Source: Fasciolopsis buskii
Lineage: Eukaryota; Platyhelminthes; Trematoda; Plagiorchiida; Fasciolidae
Assembly (NCBI GenBank): GCA_008360955.1
Contig: LUCM01005033.1
Span: forward strand, 124,001 to 188,000
Direction of reading: 5' to 3'
DNA length: 64,000 nt
The notes under the pieces are model-generated. The model was not told where the DNA came from. It saw only the letters and a program-made list of their open reading frames with translations, and searched no databases. The position numbers and the translations under genes were made by a program. Below are positions 26,501 through 38,468 of the stretch, piece after piece (the first letter of the stretch is position 1; each line of letters opens with the position of its first letter).

Positions 26501-26668
26501 GGTCGACGGTGGCCAAGTGGATAACGTCGTGGCGTTTCCACGCGAAGATCGAGGGTTCGAGTCCCCCATCACCGGTGAGATTCCCCACTTGGCAGCCCTC
26601 TGCTGGCAGCGGCCCATTTCCCGAAAAGTGGTGTACATTATTGTCTCATTAATAAAGGAAGTAAAGAT
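26501..26668 (+). mobile_element. tRNA-derived SINE, family 1, copy 2
   Basis: This is the best preserved copy. The A box GGTGGCCAAGTGGATAACG and the B box GGGTTCGAGTCCCCC both match the RNA polymerase III consensus. The body is GGCAGCCCTCTGCTGGC and the end is CATTAATAAAGG. It lies in a large intron of the channel gene, antisense to it. Confidence 0.8.
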
Positions 26669-29600
26669 AAGACTACTTTTCATATACTGCTATCTTTCTA
26701 AGCATTTCTAGTTCCATGGACGTATACAAACTGTTTGCGAATAACCGACGAAGTGACTTGGAGTGAATCAAAAATCGGTCATTGGTTATTTTTATTGTGA
26801 ATGTAAACTGGTTAATAATACGTTTTTGCTGGAAGGCGTTGTTTGCTCATACTCATACTTTATTCTCGAGCTCTAATTAACTTGAAAATTTTCAGTCAAC
26901 TTACTCTACCGCGTATCCCGAATCGTTTGGATGTGACTAACAGTGAACACAGTGGGGAGCCCACCTTTATGATGGTTTTCAAAATCCCATCCATCGAGAG
27001 ACCACACACGGTTTGTGTAATTGTTGGACTGTCGACGGATTTATGGTTCAGTTTGTTGGGCAAGCAAACTAACATGTGCATGTCAAGATTAGTGAGCATA
27101 AATATTGATTTACCTAAGCTATCCAACACGATACTTTTTGAATAATAGCGGTCGTTTCCGGAGTCGAGCGAAAAAAGCTGAGTGAAATAGCTAAACCGAA
27201 GTTTGTGTGTACTTTAATTCGGCTAAACTGGGTCGTGTGACCAAACACGATGTGAATGGACGAATAAGCCCATAGACAAATTCCTGTGTGCAAAAATGGA
27301 CTCTCCGGCTAATTGCAAACGACTCTGCGCGTGTAACAATCATACCAACGCTAGCAAAAGGAACCACTTTTAGTGCAGAGAATGTTACTGACTTCTCGGT
27401 GCTTTTCAGCAATCCCTGCGGGACCAATGCTTTCGGTAAAAAGTTCTGTACGCTAATAAGTCAGCTTAGCACTGTAATGGATACTTTAACAGATTTCGGA
27501 TATGATCGAATTAAAGAAATTCATCTCACAAATTGGGCCTGAGCTGCTCCTAATCTCAAAAGTACCACTCTAGGATAGAAGACTGGAACAATTATGTCCA
27601 TAGAACACAGCGATGCAAACGTATGCAGAAACTCACACACGAAACTGTCACTTCTGCGCATTTCGCCAAACTCCTGAGGCATCCGCCAACATGAATAAGA
27701 TGCCGTGTTACCTGGCCTAGATATTTCAATTATCGTGCACTCTGACGTTGGTTTTGTAAGTTTATTTGCTGGCCTAATAAAATGAACGACAATTTCATCA
27801 ATGGAGCGTCAGTTACACAAACAGCATGTCGATGAGACATCTAATTGATAAAATATCTGGCGACCAAATGTCCGTCCGAACAAATACGAGGACAAGTTAA
27901 AAACCTATGGACTTACAGAATTCACATTCCTTGGCTCCTCGGTGCTAAACTAGTTGTTAGCATCATTTTAATGTGTAGAACCGCCTTATGGGCACAGCGA
28001 AGAACTTCATCTTCCGTCCTCCTCTTGTCCTAACTCTGCCTCCAGACATTGAAAAATGGTTCACCTATCGTGAGCCGTGAATCGGTTACTCCACGAAATC
28101 CTCTACTTTCTCAAATGTTGCAGCGAGCCGAATAAGAAAGTGTGTGAACAAAGTCTACACCGAAATTAAACACTCATCAGGTGTTCTTGCATTTCACTTA
28201 TTCCACTGAATGTTACATTTCACACTTATCCGCCCTCGTGGAAGTGTTTATTACGGTTCCATGATAACTTTTTCACCCAACCTTTTGTTTTAACAGTTGT
28301 GAGTTGAAGACAAAGTTCAAAAGGATTGCTGAATTTTTAGCTCATTGCCTCCTCGGCGTTCTCCTTTCATCGATGAATATGAACACCCCTTTTTCACCAC
28401 TTCCAAAAATGGGATGTATGCCTTCATTTGACGTGTGGCAGTTTAATTTCAGCTACCTTATACACTGCTTTGTTTTATGGTTTGTTCAGAGTGGTGTGAG
28501 AAGAAAGATGATCGGGCAAAAACAGGTGAAAAATACGAGTTAATTATTCTCATTTTCTATGCACTTAGTATGGTAAATTCAAAGTTGTATGAAAGTGGCC
28601 TAATCCAATTCCGTATGACCAACGGTGGCAACAACCAAACAAGTTCTTTTGGCTGTTGAGTCTAGAGGAAAAATCTTTACGTTTGTGCCCCTAAAGTTCT
28701 TGATTTTCTGATGTTTTCCTCACTCTCAAATTTCCTTTTCAGACCGAAACGGAAAATGGCAAGATCCGGAAAAAATGACAATACCCCAACTTACAATCGT
28801 TTTTGCATGCTATATTTATTAGTACGTGGAATCTGTTGAAAAAAAGCTGATCAGTTGTTCACTCACTTTGTCGATCGATGTGTTTTCCAAACAACTTGGT
28901 AACAGTGATGTGTGATATGCGTCGCTGGACATTTTCTGCGATTAGACAGCTTTTCCTTTCGGTCCATTTAATGCTTGGTTGCACGTGCATCAATCCACCT
29001 AGGAGTGCGGGCAATTTGACAGAGGGGGCAACTGATGAGACAGCGAAAAAACACGGTGAGCTATAAACAACACTGAAATCTAATGGCCAAATTATTTTGG
29101 TGATTATGAAGTGATGAAAGTCAAGCCCACACGGATGGGTCTGTTGAAAATTCAAGAAAGAAAGGGGAGAAATGGTGGGTCATCCTTTGTTTTGCTGTTA
29201 CCGTATGCTTTTTATGTCAGAGGACTGGATTTACCTTCGTTTCCTTAATTTATACGTTCTTGTTTCATTTTGTTTCACTAAAACGGAAAATGACAGACCC
29301 GTTTTCACCTTCACAAACAAGCATAAACAACGTGAGGCTTCCGCGCTGCAAAGAATAATGACTCTAGTATTTTTAAGAAAGAAAAAAGCACACTAGTTTT
29401 GCGGTGCAACCTGATAGCAGGTCAACAGCGTGCTGCTAATAATTGATTACTGCTTTGTGCGCATCTCACAGGCAGCGAGTTGCCTTAAGCTCAGTAAATG
29501 TGCTGGTTTTTCCCCATCGAAATGTTTTAGGTAGTCATCTTCCTGATACGGCTAATTTGCCCCCTACGACAGAGTCATTTTTGCTGTGTAAAAACAGTTT

Positions 29601-30187
29601 TCTTCGGATCTTCTTGGCTGACCAAACTGCTGGCTTTGAATCAACTAGTGGCGGCTGCTTACGCAACTTTAACGCCCAAGGATAGGAACTTAGGGAGGAC
29701 AGCGTACTGCACATTTCCATATGACGTTTGTTTGGTCTATAGATCATACAGTTTGAACGATGATAAATCACTCGAACAATATGAAATGAGCGGAACATTC
29801 ATTGGGTAGTTGTTGACTGGTTTATCAACGTGACAGAATTGACTGAACACAAATGATGATGGAAGTGGTTGTACATGTACGCCAAAGGCAACCGACTGTG
29901 TACGGACTGTGTTGCAGGCATAATCTGGTTGTGAATGTGTCCACAACCCGTTCATCCTAACCGGCAGAAGTTTGTCACAGTATCATGTATGCGGCATCAT
30001 GGGTCTAAAAAACGCAAATGAATATGCCGCGAAAACTACATAAGGGCAGAATAGAATTTGTAATCACTAGTTGTAGAGGACTTTCATTTGTTGATGCTAT
30101 CTAGCTGCATAACAAAATGGAAATGTAAAGGTACACCAATAAACGGAATTCGGTGGATGCATACGCATTCGCATATGTACAGGTTGT

Positions 30188-30367
30188 CAGATAGATGGAC
30201 AGACAAACAAAAGGATGAGGGGAAAGAAAGAAAGAGAAATAACTGGGTAGACAGATAGAAAGATCAAGTTGATAGATAGACAAATAGGTAGATAGATAGA
30301 TGGGTGGATGGATAGATAGATGGATAGATAGTTGAATAGATAGATGGATGGACAGATAGATAGAGAG
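30188..30367 (+). repeat. GATA/GATG-type tetranucleotide array
   Basis: About 180 bases of GATA, GATG and GACA units, much interrupted, lie in a large intron of the channel gene. Array density is highest from 30271 to 30367. Confidence 0.9.
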
Positions 30368-31604
30368 TAGAAAGTAATGGTTAATTAGAAAAACGGGATG
30401 GTTTGCCCGGCTGGAAATGTGAAATGCTGCAACGTTCAACGTTGTCAGCGTAATTATCACTTTTTGCACTCTGCTTCATTAAGCCTCATTTTTATTACAA
30501 CTACTTTGATGTTTGTAAGCTTACTGCTGATTGGCTACATACTGTTTGTATTGTCATAATCAGACTGAGCCTCCTAATTTGCTAGGTGCATTATGGAAAC
30601 TGGTTTTGGGTCTCCGCGTCGATCATAAAGCTAGGATACAAAAATTCAGCGAATTCCACTAGAACATCGAAAATCGCCCAAAAACTTTGTGATGTGTCAG
30701 TTCTCGTTTTTTTGGACATATGCATTCACCAAACAATTCTCACAGAACGTACTCACCTTGTCTAATAAGAACTGGGCACAATACGGCGGCAACTTGACTC
30801 ACTTTATTCGGCTGATTGCATGTGACTTCCACAGCCAGACTAAATGAAAAAGAAGGGGAAAATATTCTCCAGTTTCATTCAGATACATCCATCCAGAATA
30901 AAGATAATTAAAAATTCACAGACTGCAACACAGCATTCCCTGGGTGTTGTGAAACAGACAAACCCAACGCGGCTTCTTTCCAAACATAACTTGTCAACCC
31001 TTTCGCCTGGTCATCTGCAGTCCGCCCAGTACTTAGGCTGACGAACAAAAGAACACACTTGTAACAAGAGAGGTAAGATGGTAAAAATCGAATGTTTTAC
31101 TATAATCTTACCAATGTACTGCATAGTTGATTGCAAAATCAAGCTTCTTGTAGACCGGTATGGCTGTCTGATGAGGTGTCGCCATCGGAACCCAAGAGAG
31201 AAACATTTACCAGGTAAAAATATCTGGGCACGATGATGTACTTTCAATCTTCAGACATAAATAGACAAAATACTTTCATGTTTTTCCAATGGAGGACAAT
31301 GATTCCGTTATTACAACTAGCAGGTGACAGAACGAAATACTAAGGAGGTAAGATTTATCTGCATTGCCAAAGCAATTATTCAAGACGTTCAGTCTATGCA
31401 GTGAATCGACGTTCGGCAAAAGTTGGCTTCCAAATCATCTCAAATTACGTTAATCTTTTTGTTACCGTTACAGTAACCAGCGTCTGCCAATACCTGAAAG
31501 TAGACCATCTTCTCATACCTGAGCACGTGCTGAAACCCCTAGCCATGGATGTGGGAAACCTGGCTACTAGTTGAATCGCACAAAACCTTTCATCTTTTAT
31601 CCTT

Positions 31605-31757
31605 TGCCCCTCTTGTTAGTGAACCAAAAATGAACATCATTTTTCAGGGAGGGGATCCCGGCCAACAAAAGGCAACGAACTGAACAGGCGTTCCGGTTCT
31701 GGGAAGATTTGAACCTGTGACTTTCGGCTTGAAACGTCATAATGTTGACCACCAGTG
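31605..31757 (-). mobile_element. tRNA-derived SINE, family 1, copy 3
   Basis: Read on the minus strand: GGTGGTCAACATTATGACG, CACAGGTTCAAATCTTCCC, then TTTTGTTGGCC and a CACTAACAAGAGG end. Blocks and spacing follow the 26501 copy, with many substitutions. It is in the sense orientation of the channel gene, in an intron. Confidence 0.65.
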
Positions 31758-33319
31758 TGTTCGATTGTCTGTAGTCTGTTGAACCTAAGAAGGGATTCAC
31801 AACCATTACTGAAAGGGATAATGAGCCATAATTCCGGTTTGCCGAAGCTCCATCTATCCAATGCTTTAGTTCTTATTCGTACGGGTAGCATTATTTAGTG
31901 ACTCGTTGGTAAAAACACCGGGCCACACTGGACGTTTGGTTTGGTTAGTCCCATGCGTCCAAATTTCTCTAATCGTGGGTGCTTTACTTGTTTAAATTCG
32001 TTTGTGCTTTTGTTAATCTATCCAGTCATCTGATCATAGGCAGACAATTGAATGGGTTGACGTGATATAGTGAGACTCAAGATGTGCTGCCTGATACCTT
32101 TATTTCCCCATCCTCGGGAGAATGGTCTAGTCTTATTATTTTGCCTAAATCTACCCAATTCGGTCAACTGTTCAGGCTCAAATGTACGTTAGTCGTGTAT
32201 CAGTAATTTTTTGGCCATCGAAATTCTAGAAATACACGATAGAGATTGGAACGGGAGTGATTTAGTGAGTGTCATTGATGGGTTTGTCAACATGTTCGGG
32301 TGAATTAGCGCGGTAACTATGACTCAAACAACGCCAACTAAGGAATCCAGGTTAGGAAAAGCAAACCACGTACCAAGACAAAAGCAATTTCATGTTGTGT
32401 TTACGCTGGTTCTTCTACGGAAATGGGCTCCCATAAGTTTCACAATTATTTCCCAGTACTATGTGGGACAGAGGGCAATATCCAATCAAAATGAACCCGG
32501 TAATCCTGATTAGTCTGAGCGGGAGTTTGGGTGCGCAGTGGTGTGCTACGTGCTCACCAGTTGGAGGGTACCAATTAAAAACATCGGTGTGGTGGTGAAT
32601 ATACATCACCAATGAGCTCAAATGGTAGTAAAATCCGAATGCTTCCACAGTATAATATTCACCGGATGATCTGAGGTCTGTGTGAAGTGCGCAGTCCAAG
32701 GTGGAATAAGTCATACGTAATATATCTTAGTGCGATCAGAAATTAAATTTGTTACAGAGTCATGCGGTGCACGATCATTGAAAGTAACACACCACGCGAG
32801 TGCTGAAGATTTGTGCGATTTGTCAGCAGATGTTTTTTCCACGAAGGATGTGTGCAGCGTTGTTTTAAGTTTCGGAATAAAGGAATTAACAAATCATCCA
32901 GGTAAGTCTTATTCTTTTAAGGTAGTAAAATTACTCTGCAGATGACATTCTGACGAATCTGTGTGATTTGGACCAATATATAATGAACATTTAGTGGTTA
33001 AATGTCGGGAGCTGAAAGTTACCGGAATGCAAAATTTGATTAAATGATAGGGTCGCTGAAATGTCAGTCATCGAACAACTAACCAAACTAATCGCCATGT
33101 GTCCAAAGTAGTTACGGTTTAAGATATTTCATCTGAATGGCCAATCCTGGAATGTATATAACGATGGGATAGCCTAGGAGATAAAATGTTCACTGTTTAT
33201 GCAAACCGATGCCGCAGAATCGTCATGAGATGAATAGAATATCGGAGGCAGCAAAATGAAATAATTTCAGCCTGAAGACAATTTGTTAAATTAGAATGCC
33301 GGATACAGTTCCGTAGATC

Positions 33320-33653
33320 AGAAAAGCCGAAGAAGCTACGTCCTCCTGCTATCTCAGGACCTTATGCCAGAGAGAACTTGGCGAATGAAAGCCATTCATT
33401 TCTGGCTCAGAATAGAGATCAAGTTGTAAAAATCATCTCGATTTCTAAAACTGAAGGAGTCTGATCGTTGGCAGCCGTCCTAGTACCTGACCAAATGGTC
33501 GACGTGGAGGTCCGCTATTTAGAGATTTGCGAGGCCAACTTAGGTGGGAATGAACTTTCCAGGTACACAAGAGCGTTCAATCTAGTTTCATCAAGGTGCA
33601 CTACATGCCCCATTCTATTTCACCGTTCCACCAAAGTCTTTTCTGCAACATAG
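33320..33653 (+). mobile_element. Possible decayed reverse transcriptase fragment
   Basis: A plus-strand frame from 33468 reads VPDQMVDVEVRYLEICEANL, then SRYTRAFNLVSSRCTTCPILF. This is loosely like the LINE block in which a helix leads to R-V-R-A-Y, then S-G-V-R-Q-G-C-P-x-S-P-x-L-F, with a short deletion at the R-Q-G part. The upstream sequence to about 33320 is open in pieces. The match is weak. Confidence 0.25.
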
Positions 33654-33943
33654 AATCCTATTATCTTCATAGTAACTCATCCTTCTCGTGTTGTAATAAT
33701 CGAAGTGGTAATCCTCGAGATAACCAAAACAGATAAGGACCACACGGCGCATCACCATTGACTTTTTGGACAAATCAAAAGTCTACAATCTCACATTTGG
33801 CGGGATACCCTAGTACCTGGTTTGAACCACCTGTAACATTCATCCGTTTAAAAGGTCAATTCTAGCAAAAGTTGCCTGTTCGATGTTATCCGACGATGGG
33901 ATCTATATTGTTTATTCGCATGTCCATTAATTTAGGCATTGAC

Positions 33944-33999
33944 ATTGGTTCATATCTAATGGAAAAAACGGTTTCATAAATTCGAAAAAAGAGTGTTTG
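33944..33999 (-). CDS. Candidate Cys-loop exon of the LGIC gene
   Basis: After the acceptor GACCTTCAG at 34000, the first base completes the split codon left by the exon at 35091 (AG+C, Ser). The frame then reads KHSFFEFMKPFFPLDMNQ and runs into a cysteine codon (44-42 of the 339xx positions). FPLD followed by three residues and Cys is exactly the second half of the canonical Cys-loop. Joined to GPRYVYVES, the spacing from the beta5 strand to FPLD is about right for the family. Odd points: the first cysteine of the loop is replaced by Phe or Glu, the only GT before the stop is a poor donor (CAAT|GTCAAT), and the exon is only 56 bases. I regard it as likely but unproven. Confidence 0.35.
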
Positions 34000-35090
34000 C
34001 TGAAGGTCAAAATGTTGCCACTATCTTTGGGTTAAAGAAGGACCAGTAGAATTCTCCTCCATTTCAAAGCAGTAGATTGTGTAAAATAAAGTTAAAACAT
34101 GTTGATTCAGGTAAGGAGCAACAATCTGACTTACAGTCGTCCGCAGGATAAGTGCAATGCGGATAGTCACTATATGCCGACAAAAACAAGAGTTACTTCG
34201 ATCTGGTAGTCCGTTCTTGTTATTTTCTCAGTTGTAGATCCCGATACTTAAAACAGAAAATCAAAAGATCTCGCAGTTCGTCTTGAGCGAATCGAAGAAA
34301 TTAATAAGAGATACTTGTGGATTATATGGTCGACCCATTGGTTATTGATTCGACTTTAAAGTGACCATCAAAACTTTGTTTTTGAAATAAAAATATAGAT
34401 GTAGTGGCAATGTTTTTTGCAAGTGAAGAAATATTTAGCAGATTCGGAGGTTTGTGGAAACTACAAGGGATTAGCGTCGCTCCGGATTCCAGGGCTGAGT
34501 CACCAGGCTACATCAGGAAAGCTAGGATGTTCAAATATCCGCCTTGTGAGCTGAACATAACGGTCTTCCAATATGGGTCTCACTCAATCAGATCCATCGA
34601 CCAAGCGGCCCTGGGTGAACATTTACTAGCAAATCAGATTGTAATTTAATTTCTGCTACAAATGTCCCGCTTCCTGGTATGAATGTTACTGGATTTAGTG
34701 ATGTGAATGAATGAGTACAGCAAACCAATAAGTGGGTCTTTGGATGATTAACCACAAAGCGTTCAACATTTTTAGACTCCGGTTGGCGAATTGGAATTCA
34801 CGCCTGACGAACTACATGCGTGCGATAAAGCGCTGTCCGAATTCACTAATGATACTATTAGAAACAAGTGCCGAGATGCCGAATGATTCTCGCAAACCAG
34901 CTGACTAAAGGAAACAACATTTTTAGCCCTTGAAAAGCAGACAGATTGGATGAGAAAATGAATGCCTAATTACAGCGCAAAACTGGTGCTGTACGTTCTC
35001 GTTGCATTAGGAAAGACAAGGTGAAAATTTCAGTTGGTGTGAAAATTTTCGTGTGAATAAATGTCTTCATCGAATAAAATTTAAACTAAC

Positions 35091-35512
35091 CTCTCAACGT
35101 AAACATATCTCGGACCTTCTGAATTTCCGGTCAGTTTGTGTGAATTCGCTCGACCCACCGCCCGATTGACCGGCTTTTGTGTCTCATCGGCAGCTTCTCG
35201 TGATTGAAAATTTGGCTGAATTCGATTTGACGTGGACACGATTCCTTTGCTTGTTACACTGGATCTAGTCATTGTATTGGATGCCTTTGTACTGGCTGTG
35301 CTACCTTCCGGAGCGCTGACGTCCGCACGTAATTCCAATCGTTGGGTAAGCTTCTGCACCCGATAACTGCCTGGTATGGTCAATTCGGGGTGCCAAACGC
35401 GGTTCACATCCAAACGAACAGCACCGTTTAATAATTCTACCAATTTGCTATCGGCTACTCGAGCGTCCGTTACAGGCCATTCGGCAAGAACTGTCAAACT
35501 CGCGCGACAAGC
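35091..35512 (-). CDS. LGIC exon C: extracellular W...D.R and W.P.L block
   Basis: The acceptor CTTACTTCCAG (exon starts at 35512, phase 0) and the donor GAG|GTTAGT (exon ends at 35091, phase 2) bound 140 codons plus two bases. Residues 4-18 (ASLTVLAEWPVTDAR) match the beta2 strand and the W-x-D-x-R turn of the family, with two extra residues. Residues 32-46 (VRLDVNRVWHPELTI) match the l.l....iW.Pd.... block that precedes loop A. Residues about 66-130 form a Ser/Thr/Arg-rich low-complexity insert with no counterpart in typical receptors. Residues 133-140 (GPRYVYVE) look like the beta5 strand that leads to the Cys-loop. The donor phase fits both the candidate exon at 33999 and the exon at 25022. 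Confidence 0.8.
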
Positions 35513-37911
35513 CTGGAAGTAAGGACAACACACAATTCAATTTAGGTGTATTGGAAATTCATTCAAAGAGCAAATGGATTGTGCGAAAAAGGAGAATGAA
35601 CAATATCTATTCAGTTAGCGTCCACTTCAAAAGTTATGCCTCTTTATTCCCCGTGTAGATCAAAGGTAATCATTAAATTGTCACGAAGGCAGCTTGTCAT
35701 TTAATTTTTTTGTTTTAATGGTTTGTCGTTAACTTTTTATTTTCATACTTACTGAACCGTTCAAATCTTCTGCTGTGAAATCTTTTCTGAACTTGTCTCA
35801 ACTCAAATTCATTGCCTCGGTACTAAAGAACAATGCAGCACAACGTCATTAGTGAAAGTAGAGGATGTTAATCTGCTAACAGGACTCGCTGTGCTTTTTG
35901 CTATCTCTCATTCAACTCCCAAATGATCGAAGGGTTACGTCGAATATAACTCATATTCGCCGTGCATATATAAATGAACTCGGTAATTAAAACACAGCCC
36001 ATGCTAAAAGATTTATTTGGGAGAAGCAACTATACCGCGAGCTTTGAAAATTTCTGCCAACATGAACTGCGTTTCAGAGGACTCGAACAAAGGTCGTGCG
36101 GGGAATCTCAACAAAAGTAGTTCTATAGATTCAATGAGTGACGTAAATGTTCCACCTCATGACATTTCGGAAAATTAATGACGACTCACAGTGCCTAGTA
36201 AGATCGTTTTGTACTGAAGACAATCTGACCACTTTACTCGAAGAAAACACTTACAAATTTCACCTCTGAAGTCAGGCGTAAAGCAACAAAACTTAGTCAA
36301 CAGGATTACACATAAACGGTGAAAGGGACAAAAAATATTTAGCATTATGATTACTGGAATGCATGGTCATAGATAACTGATTCCTCTCTTTATTGATGCT
36401 TCCAACAATTTAGGCATCAAGTTTATTGATATTGTAACAAAGGTGTTTTGGTTGACATTGAAAAATGGTGTTGATGATAGCCAAGGTCGGTGTCGGCATT
36501 TGGTGCCTCTCGCCGGGCTCGCGGCTTTAACTGCAACCAACCGACAAAAGTCGGTTGTAAGGAGTGGAATTTCTATTCCGAACTTGATTTCTTCTTATCT
36601 TGAATGACAGTGTTTATTTTAGTCAAGTTCTAACACGGTTGTAACCTAAAAAATCATAAACCCAGAATCCTCCGTAGCCCTGAAAGTGATTGAACAAATC
36701 AGTAAAAGCAAAGGAGTCATTTGGTAAAAAGTGGACAAACTTGTAGTGACACATGAAATCAGGAAAAAATCACATCGGTGACAAAAGTCGAGCTCCAGCT
36801 TGGCGATTTCCAATTTTCTGTGGTTTTTTTTCGCCGCGATAAGAGTTCATGGCAAAGATTTCCTCATTTACTCACCGAATAGCTCATCGAACACTGTGAA
36901 AGGTATTGTTTCGTTGCCTGTGGTACAAACGACTTTAAAATGTCCGTCAGTTGTAAATCGCGTTAATCTAAATCTCTACACTAGATGCGTGCATTAATCG
37001 TCGACGTGAACTGCGTAGATTTTTGCAAGTTGGTGTACTTTCGGTGCAAAACTTCACATCGGCAAACACCTGGGGTATTTCATATTGACAGATTTTACAC
37101 TAGCATTGCGAAAACCATTATAATCGTTTCATACGTGATCAAGTTAAGAAACCTGGTTGCTGATTTGCTCATAAACCGCGAACAACAGTTACACATTCCA
37201 TATGTAAATGCTTGAGGTGATGCAGGAAAAAATATTCTAATATTAGAAACTTTTTTCCTATTTGGTAGAAACATTCTACCGTCTAGAGCAAAGCGAACAG
37301 CCGCTGGCGATTATGAACCTAAATAAATGTTAAAAGTTTAAAGTCAGGCTCGCCGAAACGAAAAAATCATTGGAGTTAGAAAATATTTTCATAACTTTTA
37401 CCTACAATAGTTAGGAAATTTCGTTTTTGATTCTTTGACAAGGTGAATCGAAAGCAATTCTTCCGGGCGATTCTGTTCTGCAGCCTTTTGGACAGTATCA
37501 TTCTCTGCTTACAACAGGATGGGATATCTGGTTTCATATTAGCATCCAAAAAGTAACCGGGAAAAATATCAGAAACAAGCGTCTTTATAAACTAAGTCTT
37601 CCACTTTGGCTTGGCTTCACGAAAATTGGAACTTGAAAGATAATGGCAATTATCCCTATTTTATCAACTATACGTCCACTACCACAGGTTAACTGTAAAT
37701 CGTGGTTGACGTATATTTTCAGTGCAAAATGACAAATGAAAACAAGGGCACACAAATGATGAACGGATCAAACGTCATGAGCCTAGTGTCAGTAGTCGAA
37801 GGTCAAAGGTCAAATCAACAGAGATCAAGTGTAAAACAGACGCGCAGTTTCCAGAACAAAATCGTCCAGAAAGTCTAAGGTCAAAACCAATGACAACCCT
37901 ATAAATGGAGA

Positions 37912-37960
37912 AGAGTCGCACTGTCGGTGACGAAACGCTTGCGATCTATTTGCTAAGTCC
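37912..37960 (+). ncRNA. Second hammerhead-like motif, weak
   Basis: AGAAGAGTCGCACTGTCGGT and GACGAAACGCTTGCG give a short stem (GTC-GGT-GAC, or a bulged longer one) followed by GAAACGC. CCTATAAATGG lies about 20 bases upstream. The short stem makes the call weak. Confidence 0.25.
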
Positions 37961-38421
37961 GGCGATCAGAGCTCCATGGAAACCAACAAGATGAGCTACG
38001 ACCAACACAAACTTTCACATTTTGTAAGTTAGAGTTCCTGTCATTGCATGCACGGAAATGTAATTCTGGATGATATTAAGGTTTCATAAGAGACAAATCG
38101 ACCAAGCAAAATAACTCTGGTTTCCGAATGCAATACAGAAAATAGTTCTGAATCCACCCAGCCATTTGGACATTATATGGGCACTTCACCGGCCACGTGC
38201 GAGTAAATGTACACAGGTAACTATGGTCACGAACGTTGAATTCCGAGCATCACATATGAAGAAGTAGAGGCCACATAGAATACAACTTTTCGTGTTGATG
38301 TCAACATGTTAAATTGCAATATTTGTTCACTTGCAAAAAGGGTAATTTGGTTGTGGGTGAAAACTAATGGAACTGGGGCAAAGGTGTTACTTATTTCCGA
38401 GTGGATACTATCACATTTGCT

Positions 38422-38468
38422 TCACACACACACACTCACTCACACACTCACACACACACTCACGCACG
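38422..38468 (+). repeat. (CA)n with CACT interruptions
   Basis: CACACA runs alternate regularly with CACT units. Intronic. Confidence 0.9.

Larger units (their letters stand above)
25023..33943. other. Large intronic interval of the channel gene, missing exon(s) expected
   Basis: The exons for the strands after the Cys-loop must lie here if the gene is intact. I could not identify them with confidence. Identified content is two family 1 SINEs, the GATA array and a possible LINE fragment. Confidence 0.5.

Noticed and set aside
26500..26575. A functional tRNA gene
   Set aside because: A and B boxes are good, but the SINE body follows and the sequence does not fold into a complete acceptor stem by eye; it belongs to a repeat family.
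28660..28671. FPLD on the minus strand (KIFPLDSTAKRTC) as the Cys-loop
   Set aside because: The cysteine is at the wrong distance, the acceptor side is purine-rich and there is no good donor before the stop.
30101..30469. 122-codon minus-strand open frame with repeated LSIHLSI units
   Set aside because: This is translation of the GATA array, not a protein.
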